DNA from: JBCBZH01 sp039815415
GTDB taxonomy: Bacteria; Bacteroidota; Rhodothermia; Rhodothermales; Rubricoccaceae
Reading direction: 5' to 3'
DNA length: 33,868 nucleotides
Assembly (NCBI GenBank): GCA_039815415.1
Contig: JBCBZH010000012.1
Span: 1 to 33,868 of the forward strand
Shown in pieces: positions 1 through 7,988 of the stretch. A program made the position numbers and the translations under genes. Within the stretch, counting starts at the first letter, position 1; each line of letters starts with the position of its first letter. The notes beneath the pieces were generated by a model. The model worked only from the letters and a program-made list of their open reading frames with translations, did not search any database and was not told the DNA's origin.

Positions 1-175
1 ACTGCGCTCAGCACAGGCTCCGCGAAGAATCTGGCTGGTCCCAGCGCTCGGCTCCCAAGGAACGAAACGCTGCCACGCGACCAGATCCTTCACTCCGCCA
101 CCACTGGCGGGCGGGTTCAGGATGACATGGATGTACGTCTCTACTCTTCCATTCCCATTCCCATTCCTGTCTCCT

Positions 176-1021
176 GTGACCCCCCAGCCGCTCATCGTCC
201 CGTTCGCCAAGATGAACGGGGCGGGCAACGACTTCATCGTTCTCGACAACCGCTTCCTCCACTTCTCGACCGACGAGCTGGCGACGCTCGCCGAGCGGTT
301 CTGCCCCCGCCGAACGGGAATCGGGGCAGACGGCCTGCTGGCTCTGGAAGACGACCCGGAGGCAGACTTTCGGATGCGCTACCGCAACGCCGACGGCTCG
401 CTCGGCACGATGTGTGGCAACGGCGCCCGCTGCCTCGCCCGCTACGCCGCCGATGCCGGACTCGGAACCCGCTCCGGTGGCAGCGTCGAGCTGACGTTTG
501 AGACGGACGGGGGACGCTACCGAGCCGAGGTGCCTGATGCGGGCGACGTCCAGCTCGAGGTGCCGCCCTCGCAAGGCTTCTCGCGGGCCGACACAGACGG
601 GGCGGAGACGGTCTATCGGATCTGGACCGGCACCGAGCACGCGGTCCTGTTCGTGGATGCCGTGGACGGGTTCGAGCTGGCGACCGTCGGGCCGAGGCTG
701 CGCCACGATCCTGCGTTTGCCCCGACGGGCACCAACGTCAACGCCGTGCAGCGGATCGCCGCCGACCGGATCCGGGTGCGGACGTTCGAGAAGGGCGTGG
801 AGGCCGAGACCCTGGCCTGCGGGACGGGCGCGCTGGCGACGGCGCTGGTGCATCGCTTGACCGACGGCGTGGAGCGAACCGGTCGCCAGCGCGTGGCCGT
901 CGAGATGCCGGGGGGGACGCTGACGGTGGGCTTCCGGCTGGTGAACGGCGTGCCGCTGGATCTCACGCTGGCCGGTCCGGCCGAGACGGTCTACACCGGA
1001 ACGCTAGAGTGGGCGGGGTGA
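176..1021 (+). CDS. dapF: Diaminopimelate epimerase
   Basis: Converts LL-diaminopimelate to meso-diaminopimelate in the cytoplasm, giving lysine and the peptidoglycan cross-linking residue. With the GTG at 176 the protein has 281 residues, normal for DapF. The N-terminal MNGAGNDFIVLDN block, the first catalytic Cys in MCGNGARC (Cys80) and the second in LACGTGA (Cys215) are all present, as is the GTNVNAVQ segment. An in-frame ATG at 122 would add 18 residues encoded by a low-complexity run of CCATTC repeats. That extension looks unlike the family, which normally begins a few residues before KMNGAGNDF, so the GTG is preferred; no clear ribosome binding site decides it. It is a single gene followed by an 18-bp palindrome and a stem-loop. 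Identity is very secure, the start less so. Confidence 0.95.
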   Translation: MTPQPLIVPFAKMNGAGNDFIVLDNRFLHFSTDELATLAERFCPRRTGIGADGLLALEDDPEADFRMRYRNADGSLGTMCGNGARCLARYAADAGLGTRSGGSVELTFETDGGRYRAEVPDAGDVQLEVPPSQGFSRADTDGAETVYRIWTGTEHAVLFVDAVDGFELATVGPRLRHDPAFAPTGTNVNAVQRIAADRIRVRTFEKGVEAETLACGTGALATALVHRLTDGVERTGRQRVAVEMPGGTLTVGFRLVNGVPLDLTLAGPAETVYTGTLEWAG

Positions 1022-1029
1022 GGCGGAAT

Positions 1030-1047
1030 CGCCAGCTCGAGCTGGCG
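1030..1047. repeat. Perfect 18-bp palindrome CGCCAGCTCGAGCTGGCG
   Basis: A perfect, loop-less inverted repeat beginning 9 nt after the dapF stop codon. It is two head-to-head copies of the dispersed 12-mer TCGCCAGCTCGA sharing their centre. Near-identical copies lie at 1778-1795 (one mismatch) and 29347-29364 (perfect), each just downstream of a stop codon. It could be a protein-binding site, a terminator element or an uptake-like sequence; the sequence alone does not say. Confidence 0.9.
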
Positions 1048-1068
1048 GGAGATCGCACGAAACGAAAT

Positions 1069-1090
1069 ACCTCGCCTTTCAGGGCGAGGT
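1069..1090 (+). terminator. Stem-loop downstream of dapF
   Basis: ACCTCGCC (1069-1076) pairs perfectly with GGCGAGGT (1083-1090) around a 6-nt loop. It lies about 50 nt after the dapF stop. The downstream sequence has only a short T-rich patch (ACTCTTTG), so termination is plausible but not strongly supported. Confidence 0.5.
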
Positions 1091-1162
1091 GACGTACTCT
1101 TTGTGCGTTATCCAGTCTGACAGTCCGGGGCTACCCGCCTAGCGCTCCCCACTCGCCTAGCA

Positions 1163-1711
1163 TTGCGCCTTCCGTTCTCCATCACCTCCGGGAGCTTCAC
1201 GGTCAGCCTCAAGGCTGAACGGAGCGCAGAGTGCCTCATTGACGCTTTCGAGGCAGCCGTACGTGACGAACTCAGACGAGGGGAGACTGTCACTCGGTCT
1301 GGTGACACAGTCTCGTTTGAGTCAGGCGGAACCAAAGTTGACGTTGTGCTCAGGAGCGAGCCGGAACAGGCAACGGCCTCGTACGACATCGACGGATCGG
1401 GGTACCTCCGGCCACTCTTTCTGCTCGGTGTGGTTCTCGGAGTCATGTTCGGTCAGTATCAGCCTTTGATGGGGCTGAGCCTATTCGTGGGCGTCGTCGT
1501 GTGGGTCGGATACGGCAACCTGTACCTGACATTCAGGGCAATGAAGTCGCAAGTCGGAGTCTGCCTCCGAAATGCGGCCCGGGCCTGTCCAGACATCGCT
1601 ACCGGAGAACTATTGTGGGACCGCTACTCACACGGATTGTGGGGGAAATGGAGTCGACCGCTCGGGGAGGAGGGCTGGATTCCTTCTCCCGGTGGGGATC
1701 AGGCCAACTAA
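1163..1711 (+). CDS. Hypothetical protein with two membrane segments
   Basis: I do not recognise this 182-residue protein. The first 75 residues are soluble and rich in charged and beta-type residues. They are followed by two adjacent hydrophobic segments, roughly residues 82-98 (LRPLFLLGVVLGVMFG) and 104-120 (LSLFVGVVVWVGYGNLYL), and a soluble tail of about 55 residues ending in SPGGDQAN. The start is uncertain: a TTG at 1163 gives the longest form, and no in-frame ATG lies nearby upstream. Its base composition is less GC-biased than the neighbours, with many A/T third positions. It sits alone between two copies of the 18-bp palindrome (1030 and 1778), suggesting an acquired gene. Function unknown. 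Confidence 0.6.
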   Translation: MRLPFSITSGSFTVSLKAERSAECLIDAFEAAVRDELRRGETVTRSGDTVSFESGGTKVDVVLRSEPEQATASYDIDGSGYLRPLFLLGVVLGVMFGQYQPLMGLSLFVGVVVWVGYGNLYLTFRAMKSQVGVCLRNAARACPDIATGELLWDRYSHGLWGKWSRPLGEEGWIPSPGGDQAN

Positions 1712-1777
1712 CTCGCCGCAACCATTAACCGAGCGTCACGGGGTGTCGGTGATTCCAGTCGAGAAAGCAGGTTCAAT

Positions 1778-1795
1778 CACCAGCTCGAGCTGGCG
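1778..1795. repeat. 18-bp palindrome, one mismatch
   Basis: Reads CACCAGCTCGAGCTGGCG, differing from the perfect palindrome only at 1779. It ends 2 nt from the menG stop codon (complement of 1798-1800), so it is the first sequence after that leftward gene, and it also lies about 65 nt after the rightward gene at 1163-1711. It could serve both converging genes. Confidence 0.85.
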
Positions 1796-1797
1796 AC

Positions 1798-2526
1798 CTA
1801 CGCCGCGCCCCGGTACAGCGACACGATCCCGAACGTCAGCGGCTTGACCACCGTGCGGCTGTAGCCTGCCTGCCGCATCACGCTCAAGAAGGCCTCGCCC
1901 GCCGGGAAGGCTGCCACGGACTCCGGCAGGTACTCGTACGCCTCCGAGTTGCCGGAGACGGCCCGGCCCACGCGGGGCAGGACGTGCTTCGAATACACCT
2001 CGTAGCCCTGCTTGATGGGGAAGGCGGTCGGTTGGCTGAACTCGAGCACCACCAGTGGAGCCCCCGGTTTCAACACGCGCCGCATCCCTGCCAGCCCGGC
2101 CTCGAGGTCCTCGAAGTTGCGGACGCCAAACGCCACCAGCGCACCGTCGAACGTGTCGTCGTCGAACGGGAGGTCCGCAGCGTCGCCCTGCACCAGCGCG
2201 ATGCGGTGGTCGAGCTGGCGGTCGGCCAGCTTCTCGCGCCCGAAGGAGAGCATCCCATCAGAGATGTCCACGCCGATCACCTGACGCGGGTTGAGCGAGA
2301 GCGCCTCGATGGCGAGATCGGCCGTTCCCGTCGCCATGTCCATGAGGAGGTCGGGCGGGCCTTCGAGTCCGTCGCCCAGCAGGGCCACGGCTCGTTTGCG
2401 CCACCACACGTCGATCCCGAACGACAGGACGCGATTCAGGAGGTCGTAGCGCGGAGCGATCTCGTCGAACATCGCTTCGACGTCGTCGCGTTTGCCCGGA
2501 GCCTGTCCGATCGGGGGCTTGGTCAT
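1798..2526 (-). CDS. menG: Demethylmenaquinone methyltransferase (UbiE/MenG)
   Basis: SAM-dependent C-methyltransferase for the last step of menaquinone synthesis, demethylmenaquinone to menaquinone. The 242-residue length fits the family. The N-terminal VEAMFDEIAPRYDLLNRVLS block is the classic UbiE signature. SAM-binding motif I is MDMATGTADL (about 61-70), followed by the acidic GVDIS strand end (about 85-89) and the GVRNFEDLEAGL and VLEFSQP motifs. The ATG at 2526 begins MTKPPIGQ; the frame stays open upstream, but only as the antisense of menF. It diverges from the menF operon, sharing a 165-bp intergenic region, so the two units may be co-regulated. No strong Shine-Dalgarno precedes it (CCTTTT before ATG). 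Confidence 0.95.
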   Translation of the reverse strand: MTKPPIGQAPGKRDDVEAMFDEIAPRYDLLNRVLSFGIDVWWRKRAVALLGDGLEGPPDLLMDMATGTADLAIEALSLNPRQVIGVDISDGMLSFGREKLADRQLDHRIALVQGDAADLPFDDDTFDGALVAFGVRNFEDLEAGLAGMRRVLKPGAPLVVLEFSQPTAFPIKQGYEVYSKHVLPRVGRAVSGNSEAYEYLPESVAAFPAGEAFLSVMRQAGYSRTVVKPLTFGIVSLYRGAA

Positions 2527-2583
2527 AAAAGGATGCGAATGGAGTGAATCGGAGACATGCGGGAGGGCCAACGTACCCGTTGA

Positions 2584-2599
2584 GGGCACCAGGGTGCCC
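2584..2599. promoter_or_regulatory. Inverted repeat in the menG/menF divergent region
   Basis: GGGCACC (2584-2590) and GGTGCCC (2593-2599) form a perfect 7-bp dyad with a 2-nt centre, in the 165-bp region between the divergent menG and menF starts. The position suits an operator or early-transcript hairpin for menG. A short AT-rich patch (2628-2640, CACTATTTTCTGA) nearby could hold a rightward promoter. No recognised consensus was matched. Confidence 0.35.
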
Positions 2600-2691
2600 G
2601 AGGAGTGTGGAATGACTCTTGCTTTCACTATTTTCTGAAACATGTGATCCGGCCTCGGGTATGCCCTGATGCCTAGCTTTGGCGTCCCCCG

Positions 2692-4071
2692 ATGTCCTTG
2701 TCCCCGCACCCGTTCCGTTCCGCCGCCTCGCGTCTGGCCCACCGCCTGCGTTCCGCCGTGCGGTCGTGGGACTCCCGCTCGACCCTGCGCGTGGAGGTCC
2801 CTGTGCCTGCTGTAGATCTTCTGGCATGGGTCGGAGCCCAGGTGCATGGGCCTCAGGTCTACTGGAAAGGGCGAGGGGAGAGAGAAGCCCGCGCAGCGAT
2901 GGGCCTCGCCTTCGGCATCAACGCCAGCTCGCTCAACGCACTGCCATCCGGGGCACGTCAGCTTCTGGACGGACTCCCTCCGCGTGCACGCCTCTACGGC
3001 ACCGCCCGCTTTGCGCCAGATCTCGATGTGGCGCCTGAGTGGAGCGACTTCGGTCGCGTGCGGTTCGTGTTGCCCCGCATCGAGCTGGTGTCTGACGGCA
3101 CCGCAGCCACGCTGGCGGTCCACCTCGCGCCGGGCGAGACCGTGGAAGACGCGCTTGCCGTTCTCGATACCCTGAAGGAGGTTTCGGCAACGAGCACAAA
3201 CAGCCAGGCGGCCCGGGTGGAGCGCCGCGATGCCCCAGACTTCGACGGATGGGCGGATGCCATCGAGCTGGCGCTGTCGGCGTTTTCCAGGGGAGACTTG
3301 CACAAGGTGGTGCTCGCGCGCCGGACCCAGTTCCTGTTCGATGGTCTCGTTGACCCGATCGGTCTGCTCTCGCGCCTGGAAGCGTCCACGCCGCGCTGCT
3401 TCCACGCGCTCGTGCGCCCGGTGCCGGGTGGCCCGGCATTCGTGACAGCGACGCCGGAGCGGCTGTTCTCGCTGCAGGGACGTGCCCTCGAAACCGAGGC
3501 CGTCGCCGGGACCCGCCCTCGCGCGCTCCACGACTCGGACGATGACCGCCTGCTGGATGAACTCCTCGCCAGCTCGAAGGACCAGCGGGAGCACGCGTTC
3601 GTTCGCGAGGCCATCGAAGACGATCTCCAGGCGCTCGCGGAGAACATCGATGTCGATGATCAGGCCTCCGCGATGACGCTTGCCCGCGGGCGCCACCTGT
3701 ACACCGGCGTCCGGGCGACACTTCGCGCCGACGCGACGCCACTTGATGTGCTGGCAGCGCTTCATCCGACTCCAGCCGTAGGCGGGACGCCTCGGAGCAA
3801 GTCCCTCGCCGCTATCGCGATGCTTGAGCCCTTCGACCGCGGGCTCTACGCCGGTCCCATCGGGTGGATTGGGCGGAATGAGGATGGACAAGAGGCCGCC
3901 GAGTTTGCCGTGGGCATCCGCTCCGGGCTGGTGACCGGGCGCACGCTGTCGCTGTATTCGGGAGCTGGCATCGTCGAAGGGTCCGAGCCTGCGGCCGAGT
4001 GGGCCGAGATCGAGCACAAGATTGGGGACTTTGCCCGCGTGCTCGGGCTGGCGGAACCCTCTGCAGCGTGA
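2692..4071 (+). CDS. menF: Isochorismate synthase (MenF)
   Basis: Isomerises chorismate to isochorismate, the committed first step of the o-succinylbenzoate route to menaquinone. Of 459 residues, the N-terminal half is variable. The C-terminal chorismate-binding domain is clear: GDLHKVVLARRT with the conserved Lys, then ATPERLF, the ETEAVAGTRPR motif, KDQREHAFV, the LHPTPAVGGTP block, and the C-terminal GLYAGPIGWIG and YSGAGIVEGSEPAAEWAEIEHK motifs. The GGTP and isochorismate-type motifs, and the surrounding men genes, favour isochorismate synthase over anthranilate or aminodeoxychorismate synthase. It starts at ATG 2692 and heads the rightward men operon; its stop overlaps the next start (GTGA at 4068-4071). 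Confidence 0.95.
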   Translation: MSLSPHPFRSAASRLAHRLRSAVRSWDSRSTLRVEVPVPAVDLLAWVGAQVHGPQVYWKGRGEREARAAMGLAFGINASSLNALPSGARQLLDGLPPRARLYGTARFAPDLDVAPEWSDFGRVRFVLPRIELVSDGTAATLAVHLAPGETVEDALAVLDTLKEVSATSTNSQAARVERRDAPDFDGWADAIELALSAFSRGDLHKVVLARRTQFLFDGLVDPIGLLSRLEASTPRCFHALVRPVPGGPAFVTATPERLFSLQGRALETEAVAGTRPRALHDSDDDRLLDELLASSKDQREHAFVREAIEDDLQALAENIDVDDQASAMTLARGRHLYTGVRATLRADATPLDVLAALHPTPAVGGTPRSKSLAAIAMLEPFDRGLYAGPIGWIGRNEDGQEAAEFAVGIRSGLVTGRTLSLYSGAGIVEGSEPAAEWAEIEHKIGDFARVLGLAEPSAA

Positions 4072-4535
4072 CGCGCGAGCCTGTGCCGGGACAGGAGCAC
4101 CCGTACCGAGGAGCCGTGTTCGCGGCGGCCGTCGGCAGCTCCCTCCTTGCCGTCTTTGGAACGGGGTCGGCCCTCCTGCTCGCGGTCGTTTCGCTCTCCT
4201 TTGCCTCGGAAGGCTCTGGCTCGGATCTCCCCATCACGATCCTGTTCACCGCCCTGGGGGCGACGGTCATCGCACTGGGGTATTACCTGCTGATCGGGTA
4301 CTGGCGAATCGTGCTGAGGCGCCTGCCCTCAACGCGCCGGATTCGTGTGTGGATGCTCTCCAGCCTGTACAACGGCGCCGCGTTCCTGTTGGCTCTCGGG
4401 CCGATATGGAGCACGACGCTGCGTACCGTAGAGCAGATCGTCGTGGCGACTCTCCTTCTCGGATGGCTCGGGTTTATGGCAGGGCTGAGCATCCAGTGTG
4501 CTCGCCTCGCGCATCAGGGCGACCTTGAGAGCTGA
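4068..4535 (+). CDS. Unknown four-helix membrane protein in men operon
   Basis: The GTG at 4068 overlaps the menF stop as GTGA, indicating translational coupling, and gives 155 residues. A longer reading from 3999 would run inside menF and lacks family-like sequence. Four hydrophobic segments are visible: AVFAAAVGSSLLAVFGTGSA to about residue 45, ITILFTALGATVIALGYYLL, SLYNGAAFLLALGPI and IVVATLLLGWLGFMAGLSI. A charged loop (RIVLRRLPSTRRIRV) lies between helices two and three. I recognise no enzyme motif. It sits between menF and menD, where no gene of the standard pathway is expected. It may act in quinone-related membrane biology or only be carried along; position is the only evidence. Confidence 0.75.
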   Translation: MTREPVPGQEHPYRGAVFAAAVGSSLLAVFGTGSALLLAVVSLSFASEGSGSDLPITILFTALGATVIALGYYLLIGYWRIVLRRLPSTRRIRVWMLSSLYNGAAFLLALGPIWSTTLRTVEQIVVATLLLGWLGFMAGLSIQCARLAHQGDLES

Positions 4536-4545
4536 CCCACCCGCC

Positions 4546-6324
4546 GTGTTCGTGGACGCCAGCTCGATTCCCAACCTCAACCACCTCTGGGCAAAGCTGC
4601 TCGTGGACGAGCTGGTGCGGCAGGGCGTGGGGCTGTTCGTGGTCTGCCCGGGAAGCCGGAGCACGCCGCTCGCCGCGGCGGTGGCAGAAGCGAAGGACGT
4701 AGAGGTGGTTGTGCACTGGGACGAACGCGCGGCTGCGTTTGTCGCGCTAGGGTGGGGGCGGGCTACGGGGCGCCCGGCAGCGGTCATCACGACGAGCGGG
4801 ACAGCGGTGGCGAACCTGCTCCCAGCAGCGGTGGAGGCGGACGCCGACGGAGTGCCGATGCTTCTGCTGACGGCGGACCGTCCGCCCGAGCTGCGCGAGA
4901 CGGGCGCCAACCAGACCATCCGCCAGCCGCCCATCTTTCAGGATGTATCGCGCTGGTCCCTGGATTGGCCCGTGCCGACGACAGATGTGCCTGCGCGCTG
5001 GGTGCTCTCCACAGCCGCTCACGCAGTACATCGGAGTCTCGATCCGCCGGGACCGGTGCATCTCAACCTGCCGTTCCGCGAGCCCCTCGGTCGCCAGCCC
5101 GATGGGGTGGATATGTCCGCGTATCTGGCGGAGATTGAACGATGGCGCGAAGGCGACCAGCCGCACAACGAGGCCTCGTCTCTGGTTCGCCAGCCCGATC
5201 ATGTGGATGCGGATGAGCTGGATCCCGACCTGGTGATCCGCATCGCGCGTGCAGAACGCGGCCTGGTGGTCGCTGGAGCAATGGAAGATGAAAGCCCAGC
5301 GCGCCGTCTTGCACGAGAGCTGGGATGGCCGCTCCTTCCGGACGTGCGCTCGGGGCTTCGCTTGAGCGAGTCAGACGGGGGCGTGCTGAACGTCGATCTG
5401 GCGCTCACGAGCTCGAGACTCCGCGCAATGGCGCCCGACGCCGTTATTCATCTGGGAGGCGGGTTGGTATCCAAGCGGCTAGGACAGTTCCTCGCAGCGG
5501 CGCGCCCCGAGACCTATGTACGTGTTCACGCGACGCCAGCGCGAAGCGATCCCGATTCCATCGTGACGGACTGGCTGCGCGTGGCGCCCTCGGAAGGGGC
5601 GGCTGCGCTCGAAGGGGCTGTGGGCCGCGTGGCGTCGAGCTGGCGAGAGCGATGGCAGGCCGCCTCAGAGGCTGTGGAGTCCGCCTTGGTCGATATCGAG
5701 GGTGAGCCGGGCGTTGCGCGTGCTTGCTCTCAGTTGATCCCGAAGGGAGGCACCTTGGTCGCCGCCGCCTCCATGCCCATCCGGGATGTAGACGCGTATG
5801 CGGTTTCCACCGGGGCCGCTCGTCGCGTGATCGCCAACCGGGGCGCGAGCGGCATCGATGGAACCGTCGCCACCGCACATTGGGTCGCCCGAGGCACCCG
5901 CCAGCCCGTTGTGCTGCTCATCGGAGACCTTGCTCTGCTCCACGACCAGACCAGTTTGGCGCTGCTTCGCGAGGGGCCGCCGGTGGTGGTCGTCGTCATC
6001 AACAACGACGGCGGCGGCATCTTCCACCGCTTGCCCATTGCGGACGGTCCCGGCGAGCTGGCGCCGGACATCTTCGAGCGGTTCTTCGGGACGCCCCATG
6101 GCCTCGGCTTCGAGCACGCCGCTCGGCAGGTCGGGCTTGCGTACCACGCGCCGACCACGCACAGCGCCTTCAAGCTGGCGCTGGATACGGCGCTCCAGTC
6201 GGGCGCCTCGGCACTCATCGAAGTCCGCACCGACCGAGAGGAGCAGGCCGCACTGCGTCGCCAGCTCGAGGCGGATGTGGCAGAGGCCGTAGACCGCGCG
6301 CTGGCGGATCTCGGCGGGAGCTAA
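4546..6324 (+). CDS. menD: SEPHCHC synthase (MenD)
   Basis: Thiamine-diphosphate enzyme joining isochorismate and 2-oxoglutarate to give SEPHCHC. From the GTG at 4546 it has 592 residues. NLNHLWAKLLVDELVRQGV is the typical MenD N-terminus. CPGSRSTPLAAAV binds isochorismate, and HWDERAAAF carries the conserved ThDP-activating Glu (Glu60). TTSGTAVANLLPAAVEA follows, and RETGANQTI is characteristic. The ThDP/Mg motif runs from GDLALLHD (Gly460-Asp461) to INNDGGGIF (about 485-493). A longer reading from GTG 4498 would overlap the preceding gene by 38 nt. GTG 4546 lies 10 nt after that gene's stop, with GAGAG about 15 nt upstream, and GTG 4552 is an alternative. Confidence 0.95.
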   Translation: MFVDASSIPNLNHLWAKLLVDELVRQGVGLFVVCPGSRSTPLAAAVAEAKDVEVVVHWDERAAAFVALGWGRATGRPAAVITTSGTAVANLLPAAVEADADGVPMLLLTADRPPELRETGANQTIRQPPIFQDVSRWSLDWPVPTTDVPARWVLSTAAHAVHRSLDPPGPVHLNLPFREPLGRQPDGVDMSAYLAEIERWREGDQPHNEASSLVRQPDHVDADELDPDLVIRIARAERGLVVAGAMEDESPARRLARELGWPLLPDVRSGLRLSESDGGVLNVDLALTSSRLRAMAPDAVIHLGGGLVSKRLGQFLAAARPETYVRVHATPARSDPDSIVTDWLRVAPSEGAAALEGAVGRVASSWRERWQAASEAVESALVDIEGEPGVARACSQLIPKGGTLVAAASMPIRDVDAYAVSTGAARRVIANRGASGIDGTVATAHWVARGTRQPVVLLIGDLALLHDQTSLALLREGPPVVVVVINNDGGGIFHRLPIADGPGELAPDIFERFFGTPHGLGFEHAARQVGLAYHAPTTHSAFKLALDTALQSGASALIEVRTDREEQAALRRQLEADVAEAVDRALADLGGS

Positions 6325-6328
6325 GGGG

Positions 6329-7072
6329 GTGCGCACGCCCATCCTCGCGCTCCACGGGTTCATGGGCACCGGTGCCGACTGGCAGCCCGTCGCGGAGCGC
6401 CTCGCCAGTCCAGTGATCGCGCCGGACCTGCCGGGGCACGGCACGGCGGTCGGGCTGGCGAAGAGCGCGTACACGATGGACGCTGCCTCCGACGCGCTGG
6501 TGGCCGCCCTCGACGTTCGCCAGCTCGAGTCGGTCGTGGTGGCGGGCTACTCGATGGGAGGGAGGCTGGCGCTGCACTTCGCGCTCCTCCACCCGGAGCG
6601 CGTCGCCGGGCTGGCGCTGATATCCGCGTCGCCCGGGCTTCCGACGGAGGTCGAGCGCGTGGCCCGTCGCCAGCTTGATGTCGAGCGCGCAGAGGCCATC
6701 CAGCAGGATCTGCCCGCGTTTCTGGACCAATGGTACCGAGCCGAGCTGTGGGGTGGCCCGCCTAAGGTGGTCCGGCGCCAGCTCGTGGAGCGGCGGATGC
6801 CGAACGATCCGGTCGAGCTGGCGAGGTCGCTCCGGGGCATGGGCACCGGCGTGCAGCCGTGGCACGGGGATCGACTCCGCGAGATCGGCGTTCCGGGCGT
6901 GGTGGTCGCTGGTGCGCGCGACGCGAAGTACGTCGCGCTGGCGCGCACGATGGCAGCCCGATCCTCTCTCCGTCCGGTCATCGTTCCTGATGCCGGGCAC
7001 GCCCTGCTCATCGAGGCGCCCGCTGCGGTCGCCGCCTGTCTCTCCGACCTGCTCTCATTCCTCGATGGCTGA
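6329..7072 (+). CDS. menH: SHCHC synthase (MenH), alpha/beta hydrolase
   Basis: Removes pyruvate from SEPHCHC to give SHCHC. The 247-residue alpha/beta-hydrolase fold has an oxyanion block LHGFMGTGADW, then DLPGHG and the nucleophile elbow GYSMGGR with Ser75. Asp198 (AGARDAKY) and His224 (DAGHALLIE) complete the triad. The GFMG...W and GYSMGGR motifs are those of MenH rather than a generic esterase, and the operon position agrees. The GTG at 6329 is 4 nt after the menD stop, preceded by AAGGGG, one of the few Shine-Dalgarno-like sites here. Its stop lies inside the start of menB. Confidence 0.93.
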   Translation: MRTPILALHGFMGTGADWQPVAERLASPVIAPDLPGHGTAVGLAKSAYTMDAASDALVAALDVRQLESVVVAGYSMGGRLALHFALLHPERVAGLALISASPGLPTEVERVARRQLDVERAEAIQQDLPAFLDQWYRAELWGGPPKVVRRQLVERRMPNDPVELARSLRGMGTGVQPWHGDRLREIGVPGVVVAGARDAKYVALARTMAARSSLRPVIVPDAGHALLIEAPAAVAACLSDLLSFLDG

Positions 7073-7976
7073 CACTCCCACTGCTTCCCGTCCGCACCAC
7101 AACACGCACCGTCCGAAGGTCTCGGGTCCGTTCTCCTGGGACTCCGTCGGCGAGTTCGAGGACATCGTCTATGAGAAGGGCACGCGCGGCACCAACACGG
7201 AGGGAATCGCCCGTGTGACCATCAACCGCCCGGAGGTCCGCAATGCGTTCCGCCCGACGACCGTCACGGAGATGATCCGCGCCATCGACGATGCGCGCGA
7301 CGATCCCTCCATCGGCGTCTTTGTGCTGACGGGTGCGGGCGACAAGGCGTTTTGCTCCGGCGGTGACCAGCGCATCCGGGGCGACCACGGATACCGCGAG
7401 ATGGAGGGCGGGAGCGAGACAGGAATGCAGCGCCTCAACGTGCTCGACTTCCAGACGCGCATCCGCAAGATGCCGAAGCCCGTGATCGCCAGTGTCAATG
7501 GCTGGGCCGTCGGCGGCGGGCACGTGCTGCACGTCGTGTGCGACCTCACCATTGCCTCGGACAATGCCCAGTTCATGCAGACCGGCCCGAAGGTAGGATC
7601 CTTCGATGCGGGCTACGGAACGGCGCATCTCGCGCGGATCGTGGGGCAGAAGAAGGCCCGCGAAATCTGGTTTCTGTGCCGCCCCTACTCCGCGCAGGAG
7701 GCGCTCGACATGGGCCTCGTCAACACCGTCGTGCCGCTCGATGAGCTGGAGCGCGAGACGGTGCAGTGGTGCCGCGAGATCCTCGCCAACTCGAACATTG
7801 CCATCCGCATGATCAAGGCCGCTGCCAACGCGGATGAGGACGGCGGGGCTGGCCTTCAGGAGCTGGCGGGCCACGCTACGATGCTGTTCTACATGACCGA
7901 GGAGGGCCAGGAGGGGAAGAACGCGTACCTCAACAAGCGCCCCCCCAACTTCGACGCGGATGGCTACAAGCCGTAG
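7065..7976 (+). CDS. menB: 1,4-dihydroxy-2-naphthoyl-CoA synthase (MenB)
   Basis: Crotonase-fold enzyme closing o-succinylbenzoyl-CoA to DHNA-CoA. The protein has 303 residues from ATG 7065, overlapping the menH stop by 8 nt. TINRPEVRNAFRP, the oxyanion loop FCSGGDQRIRGD, NGWAVGGGHVLHVVCDLTIAS, QTGPKVGSFDAGYG and QKKAREIWFLCRPY are diagnostic, as is the C-terminal NKRPPNF. The Gln, Gly and Trp that hold the catalytic bicarbonate in type I MenB (in QTG and REIWFLC) are present, so it should be the bicarbonate-dependent type. That subtype call comes from family knowledge. A frame extending upstream to 6675 is only out-of-frame menH sequence. Confidence 0.96.
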   Translation: MADTPTASRPHHNTHRPKVSGPFSWDSVGEFEDIVYEKGTRGTNTEGIARVTINRPEVRNAFRPTTVTEMIRAIDDARDDPSIGVFVLTGAGDKAFCSGGDQRIRGDHGYREMEGGSETGMQRLNVLDFQTRIRKMPKPVIASVNGWAVGGGHVLHVVCDLTIASDNAQFMQTGPKVGSFDAGYGTAHLARIVGQKKAREIWFLCRPYSAQEALDMGLVNTVVPLDELERETVQWCREILANSNIAIRMIKAAANADEDGGAGLQELAGHATMLFYMTEEGQEGKNAYLNKRPPNFDADGYKP

Positions 7977-7988
7977 TCGCCAGCCCGC

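Noticed and set aside
140..175. CCATTC tandem run as coding N-terminus of DapF
   Set aside because: The run encodes a PFPFPF stretch not found in DapF proteins; the GTG at 176 restores the normal family start.
1798..4017. A 739-codon leftward open frame that would fuse extra sequence to the N-terminus of MenG
   Set aside because: Everything upstream of 2526 is antisense to menF, has Arg/His/Gly-rich composition typical of a shadow frame, and is unlike any UbiE protein. Only 1798-2526 is accepted.
6675..7064. Upstream extension of menB
   Set aside because: It is an out-of-frame reading of menH; family alignment places the MenB start at ATG 7065.
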